A DNA stretch of 64,000 nt, from assembly GCF_002770595.1 (NCBI RefSeq), contig NZ_CP022986.1, forward strand, positions 3,658,001 through 3,722,000. Direction: 5' to 3'. Position numbers and translations under genes: made by a program. Shown in pieces: positions 37,850 to 45,529 of this stretch (positions are counted from its first letter, which is position 1; each line of letters begins with the position of its first letter). The notes beneath the pieces are model-generated. The model was not told where the DNA came from. It saw nothing but the letters and a program-made list of their open reading frames with translations, and searched no databases. The stretch is from Chryseobacterium camelliae (lineage in GTDB: Bacteria; Bacteroidota; Bacteroidia; Flavobacteriales; Weeksellaceae).

Positions 37850-38533
37850 ATGATAACTAAAATTTTGATTTTTTTAAATTTAATTGTGTTTTGTTATTTT
37901 AATTCACAATTAAAAATGGAATGTAATATTAATTTTATAGATAAAAAAGCAACAGTTATACTATTAAATACAACTAATAATAATGTAGTTATTCCAATAG
38001 ATAAACATTCCCTTCGGCCTTATTTCAATGACATTTGTCTGGACCTTAGTCAATATCAATTTGATTATCCTGTTTTGGGCCCTAGTATACTAATACATAA
38101 AAATGATAGCATTCTAGAATCTTCATCATCTGGTGATATTGGTAATGATTTAGCAATTATCGAGAATGAATCAAAAAAAAGAAAAGCAAATATTAATAAA
38201 TATGAGAATGACATAAGATTATGGCAAAAATTGCATCACATAAAGTCTTTTGAAGAAGCTAAGATAAACTATTATGTCTATAATAATCTGATGTTTTTAA
38301 AACCTAAAGAAAAAATAGTTTTGGAATTTTATTTCGATTTAAATAACATTACAAAAGAGAAATACATGAATTATTTTTATAGATTAGAATCTGGTCAAAA
38401 CTATTCATTAAATATTTCACTTAAAATTAATGAATGTATTTATAATTATCTTACGGGCTATCAAAAGAGTAAACTCAAGAAGTATAAATTATTTTATGGA
38501 ACTATTGTTAGCAATAAAATAGAATTAAAATAA
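37850..38533 (+). CDS. Candidate exported immunity protein for the metallopeptidase tip
   Basis: I do not recognise the family of this 227-residue protein. It starts with one hydrophobic segment (MITKILIFLNLIVFCYFNSQ) that reads as a signal peptide, so it is probably periplasmic or envelope-bound. The mature part has no cysteine-type lipobox. It lies 6 bp after the HExxH orphan tip and ends before a cassette terminator, the same arrangement as the other toxin-immunity pairs. It is strongly AT-rich like the rest of the island. The immunity role rests on position only. Confidence 0.65.
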   Translation: MITKILIFLNLIVFCYFNSQLKMECNINFIDKKATVILLNTTNNNVVIPIDKHSLRPYFNDICLDLSQYQFDYPVLGPSILIHKNDSILESSSSGDIGNDLAIIENESKKRKANINKYENDIRLWQKLHHIKSFEEAKINYYVYNNLMFLKPKEKIVLEFYFDLNNITKEKYMNYFYRLESGQNYSLNISLKINECIYNYLTGYQKSKLKKYKLFYGTIVSNKIELK

Positions 38534-38544
38534 GTATGAATATT

Positions 38545-38736
38545 TATGCTTAAATGTTTGATTTTAAAATACATTAAACAAAAAATAATAAAACAAGAGT
38601 AGGGTATATACCTGCTCTTGTTTATTTTAGCTTTAAAATATAGCCAAATGATTGTGAATCATTCCTCGTGGATCAAATTGATGATATTTGGACTAGCAGA
38701 TACTGTTAATGTTGCAGTGTAAGCTAATCTAATTGT
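38545..38736. repeat. Cassette-spacer module, copy 2
   Basis: Holds TGTTTGATTTTAAAATACATTAAACAA, the hairpin ACAAGAGTAGG / CCTGCTCTTGT (38593-38621) followed by TTATTTTAG, and ATAGCCAAATGATTGTGAATCATT. It ends where the third Rhs core arm begins. Confidence 0.8.
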
Positions 38737-39115
38737 GAGATTATAGATGTCAATGATTATTACCCCTTCGGGCTGAATCATTTAAAATCCGGGACGGCAT
38801 TTTTTGGGCAGGGAAGCTATAAGAGCTATAAGTACAACGGGAAGGAGCTTCAGGAAACCGGAATGTACAGCTACGGCTGGAGGGAGATATGCCGGATATC
38901 GGAAGATGGAACGGGATAGACCAGTTGGCGGAGAAATATTTATCTACCGGTACCTACACTTATGTTGCAAACAATCCTGTTTCCAATGCAGATGTTGACG
39001 GCAGGTGGTTTAATAATGATGGCAGTATTGATGTATCAGGAACTGCCAACGGTTTTGTTAGGACAAGGTCGTATGCACAGTCTTATCTGGGACAAAATTC
39101 TCAACAAGGTGGCGG
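38737..39115 (+). repeat. Rhs core end, copy 3 (frameshifted homology arm)
   Basis: Matches 34085-34480. Here TGGAGGGAGATATGCCG lacks one base compared with TGGCGGGAATATATGCCG, which breaks the frame at GWREYMPD. The frame resumes from ATG 38889. Confidence 0.85.
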
Positions 39116-39812
39116 ATCTGCTGAAGTGATCGCCAAGATGGTAGCCCTGGGCGGTGATTGGTACAATACAGGATATGGTTTTGCAGGTACGGCAAAGATT
39201 GGTCTCGCTTATGACGGAAGTTATACAAGTTTAAATACAGACTTGGATGATTATTTCAATATTCCTACGGTTTATCTTACAGGAAAAAGTTCAGGTTGGG
39301 GAAATCAGATACAAAGCCATTTCAATTCCTTTATTAATAAATGGAATAAACCAGGTGGTGTTTATGGTGCTATACAAGGATTAACTTCTTATCTTGCCAA
39401 TTCGATAGACGGCTTTATTGGAACTACGAACGAAGAGTTCCCTCAGATTACAGATCCGGGAGGTCTGGCCAGAACGGATTTTGATGCCAGTACTTGGGAT
39501 AAGTTCAGACCGGGAGATAAAACCTTTATTTTAGATAAGGGAAGCTTTATACAACCCGCTAGCTTACCCGGAGGTAATGGTTTTGGAGATAGAGATAATG
39601 CCTTTGCTGAGGGAGTTAAAAATTTATTAGATGTTATAGGATTATTTAATAAAAAAGAAATTGATACTGTATATTTTCGAAACTATACCTTTGATAAAGA
39701 TGGAATAAAAGACACTTTATATCAAACACCAATAAAAAAAGGAGAAACTTGGGAGTCAGCATATAATAGGGTTTATAAAATGGCAGATTCAATAAAAACA
39801 TCAAAATATTAA
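38889..39812 (+). CDS. Orphan Rhs C-terminal module with an unknown tip
   Basis: The 307-residue frame starts MPDIGRWNGIDQLAEKYL, carries the core end (NNPVSNADVDGRW) and then a tip of about 230 residues with no motif I recognise. A histidine-poor, glycine-rich first half (YNTGYGFAGTAKIGLAY) is followed by FRPGDKTFILDKG and DNAFAEGVKNLLDVIGLF. The last motif recurs in the remnant at 40960. A frameshift separates it from the upstream part of the arm, so, like the module at 36968, it is probably a silent archive copy. A lipoprotein immunity candidate follows 10 bp later. Confidence 0.72.
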   Translation: MPDIGRWNGIDQLAEKYLSTGTYTYVANNPVSNADVDGRWFNNDGSIDVSGTANGFVRTRSYAQSYLGQNSQQGGGSAEVIAKMVALGGDWYNTGYGFAGTAKIGLAYDGSYTSLNTDLDDYFNIPTVYLTGKSSGWGNQIQSHFNSFINKWNKPGGVYGAIQGLTSYLANSIDGFIGTTNEEFPQITDPGGLARTDFDASTWDKFRPGDKTFILDKGSFIQPASLPGGNGFGDRDNAFAEGVKNLLDVIGLFNKKEIDTVYFRNYTFDKDGIKDTLYQTPIKKGETWESAYNRVYKMADSIKTSKY

Positions 39813-39822
39813 CAATTTAAAA

Positions 39823-40488
39823 ATGAATAAACACATTTTAGTCTATCTTTTGTTTTTTTTAATTTTTTCGTGTAAAAAAGAAAAATCAAAAGATTATGAA
39901 GAACTAAGTTCAGCAGAATATTTTTCAATTCCAACTAACTTAAATAATTTAACTAGCCTGAAAAAATATAAAATAAATGATTCAATATACGCAATAAGAG
40001 GTAGATTTAATATTTATGAAATAACAGGACAAGTTAAAAAAAATGGAATAAGAACAGGTTGGTGGGAAGCGAAGAATTATAAAAACAAAATATTAGTAGC
40101 AAGATTAGAATATAAATTGATTGAAAACAAAGAGTTTGTTAATCAATATGTTTTATTTAAAAGTGGAAAAATAGACACATTGAAAAGTAAGTTTTATAGT
40201 TTGGGCAAAGATCATAAATCTCTAAAATATAGGTTTTATATGCCTTATCAGCCCAAAAAATTACGCTCTGAAGGAAATTTAAACTATAGATATTCTTTTC
40301 AAGGTAAGGAACATAAGCATTTAAAGATCAGATGTATAAAAAATGGAAATATTTATTATTGTGAAATTCCTATATCTTTAGATAATATTAATACATTAAC
40401 TATTTTAGGTAATTTTTGGGAAATGGTTCAATTAGAAAATGGAGATATAGTAGAAAATAACATTTATGTAGAAGATACTTTGAAGTAG
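39823..40488 (+). CDS. Candidate immunity lipoprotein (GWW family, copy 1)
   Basis: This 221-residue protein starts with a lipoprotein signal ending in the lipobox LIFSC (cysteine about residue 17), so it is probably anchored in a membrane on the periplasmic side. It contains a segment YEITGQVKKNGIRTGWWEAKN. Two further genes at 41197 and 41978 share this layout (DSI-x-x-I/V-x-G, then Y-x-I-x-G, then WWxIKN). It follows the orphan tip at 38889 by 10 bp. The family was not recognised; the immunity role is inferred from position and from paralogues standing beside remnants of the same toxin. Confidence 0.68.
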   Translation: MNKHILVYLLFFLIFSCKKEKSKDYEELSSAEYFSIPTNLNNLTSLKKYKINDSIYAIRGRFNIYEITGQVKKNGIRTGWWEAKNYKNKILVARLEYKLIENKEFVNQYVLFKSGKIDTLKSKFYSLGKDHKSLKYRFYMPYQPKKLRSEGNLNYRYSFQGKEHKHLKIRCIKNGNIYYCEIPISLDNINTLTILGNFWEMVQLENGDIVENNIYVEDTLK

Positions 40489-40534
40489 TAACACAAATCT
40501 TTCAGCTGGCAGGTTGCTGAGATTGACTGGAAGA

Positions 40535-40770
40535 TCGGTCATGTATCAAAATTAGTAATATGCGGATCTGGTCATGTATCAGAGTTAGTGATAGAGAGTT
40601 TATTTGTATTTAAACATTTGATTTTTAAAATGCATTAAGCAAGAATAAAAAAACAAGAGTAGGATATTCACCTGCTCTTGTTTATTTTAACCTTAAAAAA
40701 CATAGCCAAATGATTAAGAATCATTCTTCATGTATCAGATTATTGATATGCGAATATAATCGACAATTCT
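40535..40770. repeat. Cassette-spacer module, copy 3
   Basis: Contains two GGTCATGTATCAxAxTTAGT words, ATTTGATTTTTAAAATGCATTAAGCAA, the hairpin ACAAGAGTAGG / CCTGCTCTTGT (40653-40681) and ACATAGCCAAATGATTAAGAATCATT. Just upstream (about 40507-40536) a 10-codon stretch reads QVAEIDWKIG, resembling the Rhs segment SIAEVDWRAV of the full-length gene. Confidence 0.8.
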
Positions 40771-40959
40771 TGCTTTAAGGTAAAATAAATTGGGACCAAA
40801 TAATCAATAAGAAGTAGGTGGTAACCTTTAGATCGTAGATTACCAGTAAGACCTGAAATTCTGTCTCACTACTGTTTAATAACCATGGGAATATGAACAG
40901 AAGGTTATTCGGATATGAGGCCATTTATCAGCATCCTGTCGGAACAGAAGCAGAGTATA

Positions 40960-41197
40960 ATGGATACACATAATGCCTTTGCAGAAGGAGTTAAAAATTT
41001 ATTAGATGTAGTAGGTTTATTGCAGAAGAAACCTGATCGCTTATTCTGTATCTGAAACTTGGACTTACAATAAAGATGGTTCATCTAGAAAGTTAAATAC
41101 TGGCAAATATATCAAGAATATAGATACACTAGGCTTTATGAGATTTATGAATGAAGTTGATAAACAAAGAGAAATCAAAAAGTTAAATTTAAAATAA
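40960..41197 (+). pseudogene. Eroded tip of the same type as the unknown orphan tip
   Basis: The first part reads DTHNAFAEGVKNLLDVVGLL and closely matches DNAFAEGVKNLLDVIGLF of the orphan tip at 38889. The frame then breaks at TGA 41053-41055. A second frame continues with VSETWTYNKDGSSRK and ends REIKKLNLK at TAA 41195-41197, which overlaps the ATG of the next immunity gene. No Rhs core arm remains. It is a decayed relative of the 38889 toxin. Confidence 0.72.
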
Positions 41198-41880
41198 TGA
41201 AAAACATATTTATGTTAATTACAGGAATATTTATAATAAGTTCTTGTACTAAAGAAAAAAATAAGATCGATAGAATATTAAAAAAAGAAAATTTTACATC
41301 GACTGAATATTTTTCTATTCCAACTGATTATAAAAAGTGGAAAAATTATGATGAAATTATTATAAATGATTCTTTAAAAAAAATTAGTGGAGATTTTAAT
41401 CAATATAGAATTGAAGGATTTATAAATAATGAAAACAAAAAAATAAATTGGTGGATAATTAAAAATAAAGCTGACAAGAATGCAGATAACGCCAGAATTG
41501 AGTATAGAATTATTGATGGTAAAGAATATGTGAATCAATATATTTCTTTTAATTCAAAAGGCGATTATATAACTAATAGTATGTTTTATTCTAAAGAAAA
41601 TTTAAACATACCAAATTTTGTACGTTATAAATTTTTTACGCCAAGTGAAAAAGCAAAAATAAATAGTTTAGCAAAATTTTCTCTTTATTATCTTTATGAT
41701 GGTAAAGAGATAAAATCAGAAGATTTAAAGTGTCAAAAAAAAGATAACTATTATTATGTAGATTTAAATACTCCCAAAAAGCAAAATATTGTTATTAAAG
41801 GTTTGTTTGAAGAAGGCTATCAATATACTAACGGAGAAATGGGTGTTAATAATATTTACATATTAGATACTTTAAAATAA
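41197..41880 (+). CDS. Candidate immunity lipoprotein (GWW family, copy 2)
   Basis: This 227-residue protein has a signal ending in the lipobox IISSC and shares with copy 1 the run TEYFSIPTDYKKW, the DS-x-K-x-I-x-G segment and NWWIIKNK. Its start overlaps the stop of the toxin remnant (TAATG), keeping the usual close toxin-immunity link although the toxin is broken. The open frame suggests continued selection, or recent loss of the toxin. Envelope location is inferred from the lipobox. Confidence 0.68.
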   Translation: MKNIFMLITGIFIISSCTKEKNKIDRILKKENFTSTEYFSIPTDYKKWKNYDEIIINDSLKKISGDFNQYRIEGFINNENKKINWWIIKNKADKNADNARIEYRIIDGKEYVNQYISFNSKGDYITNSMFYSKENLNIPNFVRYKFFTPSEKAKINSLAKFSLYYLYDGKEIKSEDLKCQKKDNYYYVDLNTPKKQNIVIKGLFEEGYQYTNGEMGVNNIYILDTLK

Positions 41881-41977
41881 ATTGGCCATATTCGAGTTAG
41901 TTATACAGACGTATTTGTAGTTAAGTATTTAATTTTCAAAGTATATTAAGTAATAAAGAATTAAAAACAATATATCT

Positions 41978-42637
41978 ATGAAAAATAAAACAATAATTAA
42001 ATTAGAGAAAAAGATTCTCTTCATGATCACTATTTTATTAATGTTTAGTTGTAGAAAGCAAGAAACAACACCACTAAATGTGCTAAACTTAACTAATTTA
42101 AATGATTATCAAGTTACAAAAGTAAATATTAATGATTCTATTACTAAAGTTACAGGGATAAATAAAAACTATCTAATAAAAGGTAATATAAATACTTACG
42201 ATAATTCTAAAGAAGGATGGTGGAAAATAAAAAATAGAATGAATGAAGATGAATACGATATAGAATATATTAATATTGATAAAGAGATTGAAAATCAGAT
42301 TAAAATTTACACAAATAATAATCTTAATATTGATGCTAGTAAGTTTTATACAATTTCTTCTGATAAGGATCAATGCAATATTAAAATCCATTTTCAAAAA
42401 TCAAATTTTGAGACCACAGATATTGAATTTTCTTACACAGTATCAGATACAGTTCAAAGGAAGATAATAAAAGAGGGTGTTTTAAAACTTAAACAGGATA
42501 AAGATTTTTATTCATGCAATATTCCTATAAATAAAAATGAAAGTGTTATTGGAATAGTAACTAGAACATCTAATTTAAAACAAAAAGAAGGTGTTATACT
42601 TACAGTTGATAGAATGTTTATAAAATCTAATTTATAA
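41978..42637 (+). CDS. Candidate immunity lipoprotein (GWW family, copy 3)
   Basis: This 219-residue protein has a basic N-terminus, a hydrophobic stretch and the lipobox LMFSC. It keeps the family pattern NDSITKVTGINKNYLIKG and EGWWKIKNR, but is the most diverged of the three. No toxin remnant precedes it: the 97 bp between it and copy 2 hold only cassette-spacer words (GAGTTAGTTATAC, TTTAATTTTCAAAGTATATTAAG). It is thus an orphan immunity gene by position. Function is inferred from the paralogues. Confidence 0.62.
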   Translation: MKNKTIIKLEKKILFMITILLMFSCRKQETTPLNVLNLTNLNDYQVTKVNINDSITKVTGINKNYLIKGNINTYDNSKEGWWKIKNRMNEDEYDIEYINIDKEIENQIKIYTNNNLNIDASKFYTISSDKDQCNIKIHFQKSNFETTDIEFSYTVSDTVQRKIIKEGVLKLKQDKDFYSCNIPINKNESVIGIVTRTSNLKQKEGVILTVDRMFIKSNL

Positions 42638-42649
42638 ATAAAATCTAGT

Positions 42650-42770
42650 GATCTTGACTACGTTCATGTATCAAAGTTAATGGTAATACTTGTTTGTATT
42701 TAAATATTTGATTTCAAAGTGAACTAAATTAGAAATAATAAAAACAAGAGTAGGATATCTGCCTTGTAAA
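42650..42770. repeat. Cassette-spacer module, partial copy
   Basis: Contains TTCATGTATCAAAGTTAATGG, ATTTGATTTCAAAGTGAACTAAATTAG and the left half ACAAGAGTAGG of the hairpin. The right half is damaged (TGCCTTG), so the terminator is probably lost, and the AATGATT part is missing. Confidence 0.7.
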
Positions 42771-42864
42771 TTTCCCTGAAAATGTATCCATTTAAAGATA
42801 GAGTTTTTGCTTTAAAAAACTTTAAATTTAAATATGAAAAATATAGTATTTTATAGCAAATGTT

Positions 42865-43494
42865 ATGACGACATACAAAGGAATTCAAGTAAATGTGGTA
42901 GACAATCTTTATATTGAAACAGATGGATTAAATCTTTATATAAATAAAGAAATCAGAATTATAATTCATGAATATCCACCAGAAAACTATATAGATGTTA
43001 TGAAGTACATTATAGATTATATCATAGATAGTAAACCGGTCATTTCTGAGAATCAAAATATTGGATATTATTCATGGCTTTTGCAATTTAGATTAAATGA
43101 AAATAATTTCTATGATTTATATGAAATAAATTTTGATGGAAGTGATTTTAATAAAGGTTGTGATACTGCGATTTTAGTTGTTAGGCAACAAAGTGAAATA
43201 TGTTGGCAACAAAATTTTATTCCAATTTTTCCAAACTTCAACCAGTCAGTAATTATATCAGATGGTGTTTATGAAGGAAAAGATGTTGAGGGCATCAGAT
43301 ATGATTCACCTCAAGATGAAAGTGGTTGGTATTTAATTACAGATGATTATAACGGCGATCTTAAGTCATTGAAAATGGTACACTTTTATCATGTTGCTTT
43401 TGCTCGTCCTGATATTTTAAAGTATTTAGCGATACCTTATGGACATAGATTGCTGGTGAAAAGGGGAAATGTTCAAATAAGTGAAAATGATTAA
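42865..43494 (+). CDS. Candidate immunity protein with an Imm33/DUF2185-like C-terminus
   Basis: This 209-residue cytoplasmic protein has no signal peptide. The second half carries DESGWYLITDDYNGDL, then FARPDILKYLAIPYGHRLL, a pattern like the Imm33/DUF2185 family found beside polymorphic toxins (GWxxxSGDE ... P-x-LxxYL-x-x-PxG). No toxin remnant precedes it; a damaged cassette spacer lies upstream. A cytoplasmic immunity protein would imply that the lost toxin acted inside the cell. The family call is by eye only. Confidence 0.6.
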   Translation: MTTYKGIQVNVVDNLYIETDGLNLYINKEIRIIIHEYPPENYIDVMKYIIDYIIDSKPVISENQNIGYYSWLLQFRLNENNFYDLYEINFDGSDFNKGCDTAILVVRQQSEICWQQNFIPIFPNFNQSVIISDGVYEGKDVEGIRYDSPQDESGWYLITDDYNGDLKSLKMVHFYHVAFARPDILKYLAIPYGHRLLVKRGNVQISEND

Positions 43495-43524
43495 GCTAAT
43501 AGTTAATTAAGTGAGCGATAAAAA

Positions 43525-43770
43525 ATGGAAGAAATAAATACAGAAGAAATTTTTAATAAAAGGAAAGAAAATCTAAAAGAGTTTTTGACTAGAAATGTAC
43601 TAGTGTATAAGAATCAATCATTAGAAGAAGTGATAGGTATTTTAGAGCTTTACAAATTCGATAATAGATTAAATAAAAAGGGTACATTGACCCATTTTAT
43701 AATTGATAGTGCTGATTTAGATTATTCAATTGGAGAAAAAATAATTGAATTTGATAATTGTATTAGATGA
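43525..43770 (+). CDS. Small hypothetical protein in the immunity array
   Basis: This 81-residue acidic protein has no signal peptide or membrane segment and looks mostly helical (EEINTEEIFNKRKENLKEF). It follows the Imm33-like gene by 30 bp and ends before a cassette-spacer module. I do not recognise it. It may be a small immunity protein or an accessory to the gene upstream. The length is at the edge of what can be called a gene; position and AT-rich codon use match its neighbours. Confidence 0.5.
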   Translation: MEEINTEEIFNKRKENLKEFLTRNVLVYKNQSLEEVIGILELYKFDNRLNKKGTLTHFIIDSADLDYSIGEKIIEFDNCIR

Positions 43771-43779
43771 AATGTTAGT

Positions 43780-44060
43780 TATTAATTATGTATCAGATGT
43801 AGTGGTATTTGGATATAATCGGAAATTTCCAGTTTAAGGTACAATAACCTAGGCCAGGTATCAGAAGGTCATGTATCAGAGTTAGTGATAGAGGATTATC
43901 TGTTGTTAAATGCTTGGTTTCAAAATACATTGAATTAGATTAATAAACAAGAGTAGAAACTCTACCTGCTTTTATTTTAGCCTAAAAAAATATAGTCAAA
44001 TGATTGAGGATCATTCTTCATGTATCAGATTAATGATATGTAGATTTGCAAATACTGTTA
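43780..44060. repeat. Cassette-spacer modules, copies 4 and 5 (fused)
   Basis: Two ATGTATCAGAxxTAGTGxT words (about 43788 and 43864), a GGATATAATCGGAAATTxC word also seen near 40750, the hairpin region ACAAGAGTAGAAACTCTACCTGCTTTTATTTT (about 43948-43976) and ATAGTCAAATGATTGAGGATCATT lie here in order. It looks like one module inserted in or duplicated beside another. Confidence 0.72.
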
Positions 44061-44245
44061 TTCTTGGTTAAACTTCCCTGTTTTGAAGACTTCCCTTTTT
44101 ATCAAACAGTTAAAAATATAAACTTAAATTTTTGTAAATTAGTAACCGTCTGTTGCCCAATAAGCAGCTGAGTTATTTTCCATATATATAAATAAGTATG
44201 AAATAGTTAGAGTTCTTTTAAATGGCGAATGGAACTATGCCATGA

Positions 44246-44353
44246 AGAACCGAATTCAGGCACATCGAAGTTTGGAATGGAAGTAATTTAATCAGTGGAT
44301 TTGATGCTCAAATGTTTGATGCAACTGAAATAGTTTTTTGGAAAGTTAATTAA
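44246..44353 (+). pseudogene. Remnant tail of a further toxin (Tae4-like end)
   Basis: The open stretch reads HIEVWNGSNLISGFDAQMF, then DATEIVFWKVN before TAA 44351-44353, 10 bp upstream of the next lipoprotein gene. The H-I-x-V/L-W-N-G element and the FW-K/E end recall papain-like peptidoglycan amidases of the Tae4 group, where the histidine is catalytic. Upstream the frame is closed and the catalytic cysteine part is missing. The Tae4 likeness is tentative. Confidence 0.45.
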
Positions 44354-44363
44354 TCAAAGAATA

Positions 44364-45131
44364 ATGTTGTTAAAAAAATATCAGTTACTGATTGCTTGTA
44401 CTCTTTTTGTAGCATGTGTTCAGGAGAATGTAAAAACTGATAGTAAAGATTTTAAGAAAGCACTTGATATAAAGCTTAAAAACTTTGTAACCAGAGATTC
44501 TTTGCTTAATAAAGCAGCTATAGCTAACAAACACATTAAATCAGGTATTTGGATTAATCAAAATTTTAGAAAGTACCTTTTAGGTGATTCAATAAGTGAA
44601 AACTCCATATTACCATTGACTTTGACTATTGAAAAAGAACGATTCTTTCTTACGTATAGATATGAAGGAGCCAGAATTTATTCTCCACTAAAAGAAGGAA
44701 CCTTAAAACAGGTTAATGACTCGTTAATAAACATCCATATTAAAAAGCAAAATATTTCATTTTTGAAGGCGGTTGCTGATGATAATGGAACACCGGATTT
44801 AAGCTCTGAACTTAGCAGAAGTATATTGGATTATAAAAAACTAGCAGCAATAATTGATGTAAATTCCAAGGATACAATAAATCTCACAGCCACTCAACCA
44901 AATTGGACGCGAGAAGTATATTGCAGTACTAATACGCATGATTTTAAATATAAAATATTTTATTCATACCCAGTGATTTTTGAAGGAAGTATTACCCATT
45001 CAAGATATTATTTAAAGGTATACGGAATATTGCCGTTAGAGAAAACCTACGAACTGATACTGAAAAATAAAAAATATGAATTAAGAGATTTGGAAACTTC
45101 AAAGATTGTTTATGAGTTTATGATGAAATAA
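44364..45131 (+). CDS. Candidate immunity lipoprotein at the end of the array
   Basis: This 255-residue protein has a signal ending in the lipobox LFVAC, so it is probably membrane-anchored in the envelope. The mature part has beta-rich stretches (FFLTYRYEGARIYSPLKEG, SRYYLKVYGILPLEKTYE). It differs from the GWW family. It stands 10 bp after the Tae4-like toxin remnant, and an envelope lipoprotein would suit protection against a peptidoglycan amidase. The family was not recognised and the role is inferred from context. It is the last gene of the AT-rich island. Confidence 0.6.
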   Translation: MLLKKYQLLIACTLFVACVQENVKTDSKDFKKALDIKLKNFVTRDSLLNKAAIANKHIKSGIWINQNFRKYLLGDSISENSILPLTLTIEKERFFLTYRYEGARIYSPLKEGTLKQVNDSLINIHIKKQNISFLKAVADDNGTPDLSSELSRSILDYKKLAAIIDVNSKDTINLTATQPNWTREVYCSTNTHDFKYKIFYSYPVIFEGSITHSRYYLKVYGILPLEKTYELILKNKKYELRDLETSKIVYEFMMK

Positions 45132-45160
45132 CTAAGATTTTTATTTTTTAATAATCTTAG
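45132..45160 (+). terminator. Probable terminator closing the island
   Basis: CTAAGATT / AATCTTAG with a 13-base T-rich loop directly follows the stop. The remaining gap to 45480 has no recognisable gene; a short open stretch reading GAPANDSTSSRNWVDSLL (about 45170-45230) may be another decayed fragment. Confidence 0.5.
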
Positions 45161-45486
45161 TGTCAGTGGAGCACCTGCAAATGACTCAACATCATCCCGG
45201 AACTGGGTAGATTCTTTATTGTATATCCCTTAAGCAAAAAGTGCGCATATCTATCTCATTGCAATTTTTCTGAGAATAGGATTATAGATTCAATACTGTG
45301 GAAATTGAGAAAGTAAGCAACGTAAAATCATCTGGAAATCAGGTCATAGATAAGTTGATTGCAAGGCTAAAAAAGGGTATGAAAGATTTCCTGTTCAGAT
45401 TATCCAAACTTTTTGCTTAACCCCCAACTTTTGCGCTTGATCCATAATTTTTATCCATACATTGATTAAAGCTGCAAAAATAAAAA

Positions 45487-45512
45487 AACATCCCAGTGTT
45501 GGGATGTTTTGT
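45487..45512 (-). terminator. Terminator of the BON/SH3 gene pair
   Basis: ACATCCCA / TGGGATGT with a 4-base loop is followed on the minus strand by a run of T. It sits just downstream of the gene at 45530. Confidence 0.8.
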
Positions 45513-45529
45513 GAAGTATTTTAAATTTC

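Noticed and set aside
34085..39115. Insertion sequence or transposon
   Set aside because: The repeated arms encode Rhs core, not a transposase, and lack terminal inverted repeats or target duplications.
42173..42467. Open frames on both strands inside the third GWW lipoprotein gene
   Set aside because: They are side effects of the AT-rich sequence; the lipoprotein frame has the signal peptide and family motifs.
35833..44060. Integron-like gene-cassette array with attC sites
   Set aside because: The spacer modules are partly palindromic, but there is no integrase gene, and the modules carry terminators and other words unlike attC.
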